Assembly: GCA_027422505.1 (NCBI GenBank)
Contig: JAPQWV010001389.1
Location: 27,652-91,651 of the forward strand
Direction: 5' to 3'
Length of the DNA stretch: 64,000 bases
Source of the DNA: Craterostigma plantagineum
Lineage: Eukaryota; Streptophyta; Magnoliopsida; Lamiales; Linderniaceae
Shown here piece after piece: positions 54,264 to 64,000 of this stretch (position 1 is the stretch's first letter; the number at the start of each line of letters is the position of its first letter). A program made the position numbers and the translations under genes. The notes below the pieces were generated by a model that saw nothing but the letters and a program-made list of their open reading frames with translations, searched no databases and was not told the origin of the DNA.

Positions 54264-56261
54264 TTCTTAGTAGAAGACTTAGCAGAACTAGTAACGGGAT
54301 TAGTGTCGGGTGAGTGATGGGAGATGTAGGGTGATGTTTTTGCTTGGGCACCCAAATCTGTATAAATTTATTTTGAAACGGTGTGAATTTCTTGTTCGAA
54401 GATCGATTGAACGTGGGATTGCGTATGGCGTGTCCTGGACGAGATATGGACGTTCGAGTAGTAGAACGAAGCATTTTATACGCAATAGACTTACTAAAAC
54501 TTGAAACATCAAGTGTCTTAAAATTCTTTAGAGAAATAATAGAAGATTCATCATAAACATAAGTAGTAGGGTAAGAAGTCTTGAAAGGAGCCGGATTAGG
54601 TTTTGATTTCTGGACCCAGGCCAACGTCGTCTTCTTCGTAGTTAATCTCTTTCCTGTAGTCAAATGCGGCATGGAATTAGGGGTTAGGTTATATGAGGAA
54701 GAAGAATTAACTTCAGATGAATAATCTTTGAGGTTTCTAAGAAGCGAAATTTCATTAAGCATTTTCTCCTTTTCGAATTTGAAGATTTCGATTTGATTTT
54801 GATGTTCTTTGGCTTGTGTCATGTTAATATTCTGCGGGCGTGAGAGTTCGGCTAGAAGGCCTGTTTCGTCTTTAGTTGGAGTCCTCTCCATTTGTATTTG
54901 CGAGCTCGCCTTGGTAAAGAAGCGTGAGTCGTTCTTGATCGAGGTTGCTGTTGCTAAGCGAAAACGGGAATTTAAGGCAAGTGCATCATCGTAGGAATAG
55001 AAATGATTTGAAGGAGACGCGTAGTTTTCAATAGCAGATCATGTCTTTTGGCTTTTTCTTTCCCTTTAATTTCCTTGTGGAGTGACGCTTCTATCTTAGA
55101 CTTAGCTGAATGCAATGGTGGGGATAAGCCTATGGGGTTGTTGACTTGTTTTTCGAGTGAGGAGATGATTGTCAGAAGTACGTCTTTTTCCACTTGGAAG
55201 GCAATCTTTTCGGACTCAAGAGTCGAGCGCAAATCACAGCTTTCCTTGAGAGATGCTGGGATATATGTGGTAGGGGAATTTGAATTTTGGCCACTTACGT
55301 CTTCTGAAGAGGGTGTATATAGAGGTAAGTAGTCGTCAGACAAGGATGTGTTCGTGGTTTTGTCACATTTATTCAGTTCTTCGTAGTCAAATGGAATTTC
55401 TGCCCTGTCCTCTCTATTTCTCTTTTTCTTTTATAGGATGTCAAGTGTAGATGAACTAGTGAAAGGGAGTAGACTAGGTATATTTAAGCCTAGGAAGCTA
55501 ATATCATAAAGACGGAGGGTTTCTTGACTGTTTGTACGAACCTGGAACAAAGCCTAATCCTTCACGGGGATCATAAAATTCTATGTTTCTAGGCTTGTTT
55601 AAAAAAATCGTTCTATCTGTTTGTCCTCTTTTTGTTAGGAGATCCTCAAGTTTTTTTTTTTTATTTTGGAATATAGACGATTTCGTTCCTTGGATAAGAA
55701 TTCATATTTTTGGGATATGGAATTACGCTCTTCCTCACTCTTCTTGAAATCATTTTCCTTTTCGGAAAGTTTTTTTTCTAGATCTCTTATCCTAGTCTCA
55801 TGTATGAGGGATGTATCCTGAGCTTGTTCTAGAAACGAAGTTAACCTAGCCTTTTCTACTAGTTCGGTTCGCAAGACCTTTTCATTGTTTGCTAACCTAG
55901 ATTCTAGTTTTCTTAATGATTGGTTTTCACTAGACATGGATGTTAGTCTATTCTGGAGAAGACATAATTGTTCATGTAAATTGGAGTAAGATTCGTGTAC
56001 CTCAGTTTCAGAAGATGAGTCGGTCGAGGGAGTGGCTACGGTGTTGTGTGCCCCATCTTCAGTGTCAGTTTCAACGTTTGCCATGAGTGCCAGGTTTTCG
56101 TCCTCACTCTCAGAGGTATCCACGAGCCATGATTCCTGTTCTGCCATGAGTGCAACACCAGACTGTTTTTGTTTGAGAAGCTGTGCCTTTGTCTTAGGCA
56201 GGAAGCAGTCTCGAGCAAAGTGTCCTGGTTTGCCGCAGTTAAAGCACTTCTGATCTTTCAT
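54097..56261 (-). pseudogene. Zinc knuckle and coiled-coil segment of D Gag-Pol
   Basis: From 56261: the zinc knuckle CFNCGKPGHFARDC (CX2CX4HX4C), then SWLVDTSESEDENLALMA and a serine-rich acidic stretch. A long coiled coil follows (ESRLANNEKVLRTELVEKAR, RDLEKKLSEKENDFKKSEEE). Further pieces at 55343-54972 and 54891-54097 continue in other frames to the protease. Long coiled-coil inserts after the zinc knuckle are known in Sirevirus Gag. Confidence 0.8.
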
Positions 56262-56371
56262 GGAGGGCTTAGCCTCACCATCTTCAGTCTTTCGGTCCCG
56301 CTTCTTTGAGGAACTAGTCCTGAGTCGACTTGATGATCTGCTCTGTGTGTAAGAGTTGAAGCGTTGGGTGA

Positions 56372-57261
56372 TCAGGCCATTTGTTTGGTAATCTCTGCCA
56401 GCTTAGGATCCATATCTGCATTTGTGTTATCATTGTCTTCTTCAGATGAGCTAGGATTTTGCACAGGCTTTGGGTTCTTTCTAGATTTCCGGTGGCTGAT
56501 TAGTGCAAGTGTCTCCATGGCTGCCTTTTCTTTTGATGCTTTCTGAATCTCACTGATGTCTTCAACATGTTGGGCGAGGCTGTCGAACAGACAGTGAATG
56601 TCCATTTCTTCTAGATCCTTGTTCTGGCGGATGTTACTTGCTATTTTCCTCCATTCTGGCTGTAGTGCTGAGAGAAAGCAAATGTTGATCTCCTCACCAG
56701 TTCTGGTTACATTTATCTTTCTCATCTCATTCACTAAGGTCAGAAATCGTTGATAGGTCTCATATAGTTCTTCCCCATCTTTGGCTTTGAATGAGTCATA
56801 AGCGGTAAGAATGTTGGATTTCTTTGCCTTGTACCATGATTCAGTTCGTTGCATCATTTTACTGATCTCATCCCACATTTCCTTGCAGTTTACAAGCTAT
56901 TGACCTGCATAAAAATGTCATTTGGGATGCTGTGACAGAGATATGTTCTAGCTTGACGATCTGCACGAGCTCGGAGTTTTTCAGCTTCAGTGTAGGCGGA
57001 GCGAGCTTTGAGTTCCCTGTTGTCTGGAACGGCCGGTTCATTGTTTGGATTCCCTGGAATAGTAATCCAAAACTGAGCTGGGCCTTCAGTGAGTGATTCG
57101 TACATTAGGTCTCCGTTCTCCTTGCTGTCGATGAAGTTCATGAATCTAAGTGTCCATGCTGTGTATTCGCCCTCTGAGGATGGGAGGTCTCGCGTCGTTT
57201 CCAAGTGAATATAGGTCCATGCTTGTAGTCGGTTGGATGGGATCTTTTTCGTGTTGATCAA
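56372..57261 (-). pseudogene. gag of D
   Basis: The 57261-56890 frame (IPSNRLQAWTYIHLETTRDL, WTLRFMNFIDSKENGDLMYE) is followed, after a 2-base frame change near 56885, by 56878-56372 (MWDEISKMMQ, ELYETYQRFLTLVNEMRKIN, EINICFLSALQPEWRKIASN), the UBN2-type copia capsid region. The product would form the particle shell. Confidence 0.88.
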
Positions 57262-57430
57262 CTAAAATTTTAACTCAAGGAAGGCAGATAAGGTTAGAGA
57301 TAATATACGAAATAAAATAAGATCAGAATTCGATTAGAAATCTTAGCGAAAGCTTATTTTAACAAATGAAGAAATAATAATAGTAGAACAAAAATATTTC
57401 TCCAAATTTTTTTTTATTTAATTAATTTTT

Positions 57431-57865
57431 GGGGTTTTTACACATAAGTACCTATTTGGAAAAATTTTGTAATTTAGTACCCAGTCAGGATTTTTTTATA
57501 TGTAGGTACATAACAGAATAAAGTTTTTGCACATAGGTACCCGATCCTCGAAGGTACACCAAACAACAAATTTGGGTACCCTATCTCAACACATTTGGGT
57601 ACCCTATATAACAGAAAATGGTACGACGTATGTTATATTTAGGTACGCCCTATGTAACACACAGGCATGCCCGTAGGTACGACGTATCCTATATTTAGGT
57701 ACCCTATATAAAACGTGTTATAGTACGCAATATACACACAGGAAGGTACGATATGATTAAAGAAACTGGTAAAATTAAATCGGGTACTTATCTATAAAAT
57801 TTTCTGGCATGGGTAGTTTATGTGTAAAATTTTTTTCCAATTGGGTATTTTTCTATAGATTCACC
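57431..57865. mobile_element. Candidate Mutator-type MITE in the leader of D
   Basis: The ends GGGGTTTTTACACATAAGTA and (inverted) GGTGAATCTATAGAAAAATA are imperfect inverted repeats that continue inward (AATTTT, GTACCCA). The 9-bp flanks TTAATTTTT (57422-57430 and 57866-57874) match, but in AT-rich DNA this is weaker evidence. A 24-bp unit around GTAGGTACGACGTATCCTAT repeats inside. Confidence 0.6.
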
Positions 57866-57879
57866 TTAATTTTTTTAAT

Positions 57880-58560
57880 AATTTACGATAATCTCAAGAT
57901 TTCGAAGTAGGCAATGTCGAGAATTGAACTAATTTTGAAGTGTAGACAATGTCGAGATCTTTGCCGATATCCTTATCGAAATTCTATCAAGATTAGATTA
58001 GGGATTTCGAATGAATATGATATCGGGATAAAAGGAATAAAGTGTCGATATAAATGTCGATATTAAAGTCGAGATTAATGTCGAATGGAATTTGGAGCAA
58101 GAATGTCGAGATCTTTTATGTTTGAGTAAAGTGTCGAAGCCAATGTCGAGATCCGTGCTGAATTCCGAGTAAAAAGTCGAGATGATTGTCGAGAGAAATA
58201 TCGAAGTCAATGTCGGGTAGAATTTTGAATAAAATGTCGAGGTCCTTATTCCCGAGCAAAAAGTCGATATAAATGTCGAAGTAAATGTCGAGCTGGATAG
58301 AATGTCGAAAAGGGAAAAAAAACGTCGAGAACTTTAAATGACTTCAAATGTCGACAAACACAAATGTCGAGAGCTTCAAATGTCGAGATGTAACAAATTA
58401 TCGAGCAAGATGTCGGGGCCCTTATTCCATAGTAAACTGTCGAGATAAAAGTCGAGGTAGATATCGATGTCGTGCAATGTCGAGGTCCTTATAACCTAAA
58501 AACAATCGAGACAAATATCGAGCAAGATGTCGAGATAAATGTCGAGATGAGCAAATTCGT
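57880..58560 (-). repeat. GTCGA-rich leader of D
   Basis: Roughly 25-30 copies of GTCGA, usually as AATGTCGAGAT or a close variant, in 680 bp. The spacing is irregular (10-40 bp). The same motif fills the spacer in front of the extra ORF (49560-50460). Confidence 0.85.
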
Positions 58561-58791
58561 TCAAAAACGATCTCGAGATCTCAATATGAATCCTGTTCTC
58601 GTCGCAATCTGTTCTTCGGCTGGAAAAGGGAAAATTCGATCAAGAATTAGGGAAAACCAAAGAACGTCTATGCAATCTTCATAAGCCGAGAAAAAAAAAT
58701 CTGGGAAATTTAATGAGAAGAGATTGATGGGAAGGGATAGAACGAGCAAACGATATCAACGAAACTTCAATGAGTTTGATCCACGAATTCG

Positions 58792-58803
58792 GCTCTGATA
58801 CCA
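58792..58803 (-). other. Primer-binding site of D (tRNA-iMet)
   Basis: On the - strand TGGTATCAGAGC, 2 bp after the 5' LTR, is the perfect copia primer site. Confidence 0.95.
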
Positions 58804-58805
58804 CT

Positions 58806-59145
58806 TGTTAGGCCGATTTATCCAACCTTGATCTGATTCATCGGATTAGTATTACCTTATACGATGAATACGGAAGCAATAAAACAGTAATACCACGAGA
58901 CGGATAGTAGAGTTGGAACGAAGATACGCACGTTTTCTTCAAACAAAGTCGTCAACTCTATAATGAATCAGTAACCCTAAACGATGTATCGTTTAGGCTA
59001 TTTATACATATGCCCTAATGGGCTAACGAGCCCAATATAACTAATATACCCACAAGTTAGGTATATTTACAATTAGGTCCTAGGGCAAAATAGAACTACA
59101 GAACATAGACATATTAAAATGAACACAATTAAAATATCTCTAACA
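58806..59145 (-). repeat. 5' LTR of D
   Basis: 340 bp, nearly identical to 45621-45961. On the - strand ATGTATAAATAG (about 59010-58998) is the TATA box, followed immediately by the inverted repeat (58974-58999), which here has one mismatch. Confidence 0.95.
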
Positions 59146-59202
59146 GTTCTTTTATGATTCAAGGACTGACCCATTTTATATTTTGTCTTTTGGTTTGTAG
59201 AC

Positions 59203-60639
59203 ATGGTTTTCAAGAAAATGGTTGCTATGATGATGGGTTGCTTTGGCTTGGCTAAGCAGCAGTCAACAACACCTGAAAGAGTCGAATCTTTGCCAAACGG
59301 AGAGGTAAAACAATGTAATGACGATAGTGGTCCGTTTAGGATAAGGCTTGGCGATGGAAGATTGCTTGCTTACATGGAGAGAGGAGTTCCCAAGAACAAG
59401 TCAGATTACAAAGTTATAATCTTTCATGGATTTGTGAGCTCCAAAGAAATGAACTTTATGTTCGAAAAAAAGAAAAAGAAATGAACTTTATGGCATCCCA
59501 AGTAATTCCTTTCCGTATACCTTTCCTCGTTTATACCCAAAGATTGAACTTTTTTCTTTGATTTCTGACATTGATGGATTTGATGATTGTGAATGGGAAT
59601 ACACCATGCCACATTGTGAATGGGAATACACCATGCCACATTGTGAATGAGCTTTTAGAATATACCTCCTCTTATTCGATCGCGCGGGCTATGGCGAAAG
59701 CGATCCCAACCCTAAAAGATTGCTGAAAACCGAAGCATCAGATACCGAAGAGTTGGCCGACAAACTCCAATTGGATCTAAGTTTTATGTCTTAGGTGTCT
59801 CCCTTGGTTGTTACCCCTTGTGGAGTCTCCTCAAAAGAATACCAAATAGGTAAAAAACCAAGAAAGTATGTTCTTTCATTTACTGTTTGAAAATTGAGAA
59901 TGAATCTCTTACACAATGCTTGAGCTTCTTTTTAGGCTCGCAGGCGTTTCGCTCGTCGTCCCTTACGTAAACTACAAATGGCCATCCCTACCGAAAGACC
60001 TAATCAAGGACGATTATCGCAAGGGACTCGCCAGGTGGACCCACACGGTGGTGAAGTATGCTCCATGGCTAGTACATTGGTGGCTCACTCAAAGCTATTT
60101 CCTTCATCTTCAACTGTCCTCGATCGAAACCCTAAATTCTTTAGTCGAAGGGACTTGGAAGTTCTCAAGAACTTGCCGGGATACCAATTGCTTAGCCAGG
60201 TTTGAGCTCATATTAGCTCACAAAGGAGACATTTTTAAGTTCTTACATGAGAAGTATGCCAGTACGATGCTGACATGTTATGTGTTCATCATTTGGTGCA
60301 GAACAAGTTAAGGGATCGAAGAGTATTTGCTTCGCTGAGAAGGGACTTTATCGTTGCGTTTGGGAAATGGGATTTCGATCCTTTAGAGCTTTCCAAACCC
60401 TATCCCGAGAACGAGACATTAACAGTAAGGTGCATATTTGGCAAGGTTATGAGGATAAGGTTGTTCAATTTTCATTACGGAGGCATATCTCTATGAAGCT
60501 TCCATGGATTCGGTACCATGAGGTTAAAGATGGAGGGCATCTGTTGGTGTATGATAGTGATGTCTGTGAAGCGATATTGAGGTCTCTTTTATGTGGTGAA
60601 GAAGATGATGAAATGTACAACGTTCCTCGATTAGATTAG
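59203..60639 (+). pseudogene. Alpha/beta-hydrolase gene, broken, four exons
   Basis: Exon 1 (59203 to about 59505) gives FRIRLGDGRLLAYMERGVPK and IIFHGFVSSKEMNF. Exon 2 (about 59648-59849) has LFDRAGYGESDPNPKR and the nucleophile elbow GVSLG. Exon 3 (59936-60199) has PYVNYKWPSLPKDLIKDDYR. Exon 4 (60302-60639) has RRVFASLRRDFIVAFGKWDF, the Asp region GYEDKVV and the His region DGGHLLVYD. Splice sites around exons 3 and 4 look normal (TTTTTAG/G, CAG/GT, GCAG/A). Disablements: a 32-bp tandem duplication in exon 1 (59461-59492), two frame changes in exon 2, one in exon 3, one in exon 4. TTTGTAG just before the ATG looks like a 5'-UTR intron acceptor, so D probably lies in that intron. The catalytic triad remains but the gene cannot be translated as sequenced. 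Confidence 0.85.
59587..59640 (+). repeat. 27-bp tandem duplication before exon 2 of the hydrolase
   Basis: TTGTGAATGGGAATACACCA followed by TGCCACA occurs twice in a row and a third copy starts at 59641. It lies in or at the edge of intron 1. Confidence 0.9.
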
Positions 60640-60847
60640 GTTTTTTTGTTGCTTTCCTTGGTTTTGGTGTTTCTTGCATTCATGTAAGAAGGAACAAACT
60701 CATTGTTGTGTGGATAGGTAGGGTTTGTAAGAAGAAGTTGTTGAAACACAATGGAAATTAAACGAGCAAAACCTTATATAATCACTCTTTACTCTCTTGG
60801 ACGAGAAGCCCATAATAAAGAACTAGTCGATATAGTGGTATAAATAA
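60640..60847. other. 3' flank of the hydrolase pseudogene
   Basis: About 200 bp, presumably the former 3' UTR, ending at the target duplication of the MITE. Nothing else seen. Confidence 0.5.
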
Positions 60848-61240
60848 GGGGCATTTTCATTTCAGGCCCTCCCATAACTATCATTTAGAATTCATGCCTC
60901 TTGGCAAAACATTTAGTTTTAAGGACCCATTTTTGCCTAGTACCACTTCATTGCTCTTACATACCAGTATGTTGAAATTCTGTACCACAAAACCTTAATC
61001 CGGTACCAATTTATGATCATCTGATACCAGTTTATTTTCTGCAGTACCACTTTATTGCTTTGACATACCAGTATGTTCAAAGTTTGTAACAGAAAAAGAT
61101 CATTCTATACCAGTTCATATATCTTTCGTACCACTTTTTTACACCACACAAAATGGGTCCTTTAACCTAAAAAAACAAATCTCAAACAGGGCCTGAATTC
61201 GAAATCAAACCCTTAATAGGGCCTGATTTCGAATTGACCC
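60848..61240. mobile_element. Mutator-type MITE, 9-bp target duplication
   Basis: The ends GGGGCATTTTCATTTCAGGC and (inverted) GGGTCAATTCGAAATCAGGC are related. The 9-bp duplication TATAAATAA is perfect (60839-60847 and 61241-61249). It is 393 bp with no ORF. Internally, GTACCACTT and TACCAGTATGTT motifs repeat. Confidence 0.85.
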
Positions 61241-61299
61241 TATAAATAATGATGGATCTTATCCTTAATATTTCTTTTTTTCCAAAAAAAATAATATTA

Positions 61300-61597
61300 A
61301 TGGTGCATATATGAATAATATACATTTTACATGATTTTAGATTTGGATCATTGTAGTTTGTAGCATCTGTGAAAATTGAAGTTTTCGTTATAATATATTA
61401 TATATATAATAAACCCAACGTATATATCACTAAAAAATATGTAAAACTTCAAATGGCCAATGAGAGGTATTTATAGACCAAGAATTTCAACATTCAACCG
61501 ATGAAAAAATAGCAAATATAATTATTTTAGATCCACCTTCCTAATGGGCATCCATACTTATTTGTTTATGGTGGCCCATACCTTATTGTTTATAATA
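61300..61597 (-). repeat. Probable 3' LTR of copia element E
   Basis: On the - strand CCAAGGGGGAGTA (about 61597-61609) looks like the polypurine tract, followed by TATTATAAACAATAAGG, a slightly altered copia LTR start. A TATA box (TCTATAAATACC, about 61473-61484) fits an LTR promoter. The other end could not be fixed. Confidence 0.55.
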
Positions 61598-61702
61598 CTC
61601 CCCCTTGGATAAATATTTTATATAGTTGCCTCGTTAAAAACCTTATTAGGAAAAACCCAATGGGATAAAAATCTAATGAAGGAAAAAAGAGTGCAGCGTA
61701 TG

Positions 61703-62260
61703 TTATCTCCCCCTGATGTCAACATTACTCAAGATCTTTGAGCCTTCGAGTCTAATTAAATCTACAAGTTTTTCGAATGATCTTGGAGGTAGCGCTTTTG
61801 TGAATAGATACCTGAGGTTGTCACTTGATCGAACTTGTTGTACGTCAATTTCGCCGGTCTTCTGAAGGCTGTGCATATAGAAGAATTTAGGTGATATATG
61901 TTTGGTTGTATCGCCTTTAATGTAACCTTCCTTTAACTGAGCAATACATGCGGCATTGTCTTCATATAAGATCGTCGGAGGTAACTTTTCCAATAATAAC
62001 CCGCAAGTTTGTCGTATATGCTGGATTATCGATCGTAACCAAACGCATTCTCTGCTAGCTTCGTGAATTGCTAAAATTTCCGCATGATTAGATGATGTGG
62101 CGGTTAAACTTTGTCTGATTGATCGCCAATAAATAGCAGTTCCACCATATGTAAATAGATAGCCCGTTTGCGATGGAGCATTGTGTGGGTCGGATAGAAA
62201 ACCAGCATCTGCATATCCGATTAGATCTGACCTGGACTCATTTGAATAGAATAATCCCAA
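61703..62260 (-). pseudogene. RNase H of E
   Basis: A 185-codon frame encodes DLIGYADAGFLSDPHNAPSQ, TGYLFTYGGTAIYWRS, LTATSSNHAEILAIHEASRE, ILYEDNAACIAQLKEGYIKG and TKHISPKFFY. The catalytic acidic residues are present. The family normally has the variant SDPH form seen here in the Tork/Retrofit-type copia elements. The domain is complete but lacks an intact pol upstream. Confidence 0.88.
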
Positions 62261-63144
62261 ATCAGTGTTCCTTTAAGGTATCAAAATTTTGTTTAACACC
62301 GTTCCAATGTCTACGAGTTGGTGACGAACTATATCTCGCCAATAAATTTACAGCGAACGCTACATCAGGTCGCGCATGACTCGTAAGATACATTAGTGCT
62401 TATAAGGCACTAAGATATGGTACTTCAGGACCTAGCAATTCATCATCATGTTCTCGAGGTCTGGACGGATCTTTATTCACATCTAAATATCGAACAATCA
62501 TCGGAGTATCCAACGGATAAGCTTTATCCATATAAAATCTTTTCAATACCTTTTTTGTATATGTCTTGATATCTTCAAGTATTCGATCTGCCAGCCAAGA
62601 CAAAATTTCGTCTTTCTAAGATCTTTCATTTTGAACTCTTTTTTCAAACAATTAACGGCTTTTGACAACTCTTCAGGAGTTCCAATTATATTGATATCAT
62701 CAACATATACTGCTATGATAACAAAACCATTTCTACATCTTCTCATAAATATCAAGGGCAAATTTGATCATTTTGTATCCATCTTTCAATAAATATTCAC
62801 TTAGGGGATTATACCACATACGCCCAGATTGCTTTAATCCCTAAAGCGATTTGTTCAGTTTAATTGAGTACTCATCACGGGACCCTGAATTTTCAGGCAA
62901 TTGAAATCCTTCAGGAAGCTTCATATAAATGTCACTATCAAGTTACCAGACTTATTGTATAATGAAAAGTTGTTGCATCCACCACAGGAGAATATGTCTC
63001 TTCATAATCAATACCAGGTCTTTGCGAAAAACCTTATGCGACAAGCCGGGCTTTGTATTGCAAAATTTCGCCCTTTTTGTTTCTCTTTCTGATAAATACC
63101 TATCAGAAAGCCGGGCTTTATATTCTCTGGTATACGTAGGATTG
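62261..63144 (-). pseudogene. Reverse transcriptase of E, broken
   Basis: Reading from about 63110: remnants matching the ARLVA..GFSQRPGIDYEETY region, then DIYMKLPEGFQLPENSGSRD, LKQSGRMWYN, the active site VIIAVYVDDINIIG (62761-62543 frame), and ILEDIKTYTKKVLKRFYMDK (62603-62400). Stops and at least three frame changes are present. Confidence 0.85.
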
Positions 63145-63440
63145 TGTTAGGATATTTATAGATTGTGTCAAGTTTAAGTCTTGGCATTAATTTTGTAATT
63201 ATCCTTTTAGCTTGGGCTTTGGACTAGAATGTAAATAGTTAAACTTTAGTGATTGGGCCTTAATATACCTAGGGTTAATGTGGTATATAAGGTGTTACCA
63301 ACACTATTTTCAAAGTAATGAAAGATCAAAAGGCTAACCCTATTTTCCACACAATACACACACTTAAAGGTGAGAACCTCTCCCTTTTTCATTCCATCAA
63401 AGCCTCTTTAATTCCTTGTTTGGTGCTATCGGGACCAACA
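63145..63440 (+). repeat. 5' LTR of copia element F
   Basis: It starts TGTTAGGATATTTATAGATT and ends GGGACCAACA, with a TATA box (TATATAA, 63284-63290) in TGGTATATAAGGTG. It is inserted into the RT of E. The 296-bp length fits copia. Confidence 0.88.
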
Positions 63441-63442
63441 AG

Positions 63443-63454
63443 TGGTATCAGAGC
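63443..63454 (+). other. Primer-binding site of F (tRNA-iMet)
   Basis: TGGTATCAGAGC, 2 bp after the LTR, a perfect match to the copia primer site. Confidence 0.93.
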
Positions 63455-64000
63455 AAACGTGGATCGATCTGCATTGATTTGAATCCAGTTTCGTTCGATT
63501 CCGAGAAAGATCGAAGGTGTTTTGGGCAAAAATCACTTTCGGGCATTTTGAGCTCGTTTTGGGGTTATAATACTTCGTTTTGTGTTTAAAACCTTTCCCC
63601 AGATCGATTCTATGCCTAAAATGTTTTTAGAGAACTTTTGGATCAGTTTTAACGAGTTTTGAGCAAGATCGAAGCAAAAATTCCTCAGAAAAAGTCATCT
63701 CGGCCTCTCTCTGTTTTTGGTCAATTTGATCCGCTTTTTGTTGTTTTTAGCTCACAAATCGGTCGAATATGTGTTTAGGGAAGAATTTCTGAAGTTTTTG
63801 TTCAAGTTTGAGTGATTTTGGTTGAGATTTGAGTGAAAAATGGACGATTTTCTGGTAAAACTCGCGACAAACAATGGAACAGTAACTTGGTGTTCTTGCC
63901 GCGAAATTTCATGCTGAGTCGTTCAAGTCCGCGAAATTTTCTTATCCGAGAAATTTTATTCTGAGAATCCTTTCAAAACCGCGAAAATTTCACGTTCACT
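63455..64000 (+). other. Leader of element F, cut by the window end
   Basis: Non-coding so far: T-rich with repeated GCGAAATTT(T) pieces near 63900-63990 (CCGCGAAATTTC, TCCGCGAAATTTTC, ACCGCGAAAATTTC). gag should begin beyond the window. Confidence 0.6.

Larger units (their letters stand above)
45621..59145 (-). mobile_element. Element D: 13.5-kb copia (Sirevirus-like) element with an extra ORF region
   Basis: LTRs at 58806-59145 (5') and 45621-45961 (3') differ by only about six substitutions and three 1-bp indels. Flanks GTTTT (45616-45620) and GTTCT (59146-59150) form a target duplication with one mismatch. On the - strand: LTR, tRNA-iMet PBS, leader, gag, zinc knuckle, coiled-coil stretch, protease, integrase, RT, RNase H, purine motifs, spacer, extra ORF, polypurine tract, LTR. 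The long post-zinc-knuckle region, the extra ORF after pol and multiple purine tracts recall Sireviruses, though the LTR is short for that group. Several frameshifts make this copy inactive as sequenced. Confidence 0.95.
61300..63144 (-). mobile_element. Element E: 5'-truncated copia retrotransposon
   Basis: Only RT, RNase H and the 3' end remain, on the - strand. The right side is cut at 63144 by the LTR of element F. Gag, protease and integrase are absent from the window. Confidence 0.8.

Overview
The window is nuclear DNA from a flowering plant, most likely a dicot. Almost all of it is nested LTR retrotransposons. One intact host gene (a GT29 sialyltransferase-like protein close to GALT29A) and one broken alpha/beta-hydrolase gene survive near 43.4 kb and 59-61 kb. 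The plant assignment rests on Ty3/gypsy Tat-type and Athila-type elements, Ty1/copia elements primed by initiator tRNA-Met, MITEs with 8- and 9-bp target duplications, and the GT29 gene. No tRNA or rRNA gene was seen.

Layout. 1-1495: two AT-rich tandem arrays. 1496-2598: the tail of a copia element. 2926-22640: element X, a Tat-type gypsy element on the + strand: LTR A, an antisense coiled-coil ORF, broken gag, protease, reverse transcriptase and RNase H. X is split twice, each time with a perfect 5-bp duplication: by V (7401-13691, Athila-like, no pol, TSD TGCTT) and by Y (14221-22127, a coding-free relative of X, TSD ATGCC). Y contains a hAT-type MITE (15488-16553). About 22640-25656: a 3'-truncated copia element, C1, on the - strand. 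About 25900-41612: element Z, a Y-like coding-free element lacking a 5' LTR and ending in LTR C. Z is interrupted by W (29246-38077), an Athila-like element on the - strand arranged LTR-internal-LTR-partial internal. Both W LTRs carry the same hAT-type MITE.

41613-45620 is the host-gene island with the GT29 gene (43473-44642). 45621-59145 is D, a nearly complete 13.5-kb copia element on the - strand with roughly 98% similar LTRs, an additional ORF region downstream of pol, and GTCGA-rich spacers in front of both coding blocks. D sits just upstream of the alpha/beta-hydrolase pseudogene (59203-60639), probably inside its 5'-UTR intron. Then come a Mutator-type MITE (60848-61240), a 5'-truncated copia element E on the - strand (about 61300-63144), and the start of copia element F on the + strand (5' LTR, PBS and leader, 63145 to the window end).

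The most unusual features belong to the X/Y/Z family. It has an antisense ORF present in three copies. It also has long tandem arrays whose monomers form hairpins, with complementary changes in both arms between repeat subtypes, and repeated hairpin-plus-purine-tract modules that resemble its 3' polypurine tract. In D, the extra ORF, the duplicated GTCGA spacers and a hairpin next to the LTR TATA box deserve attention. Frames were read by eye, and many single-base frameshifts could be either real decay or assembly errors.
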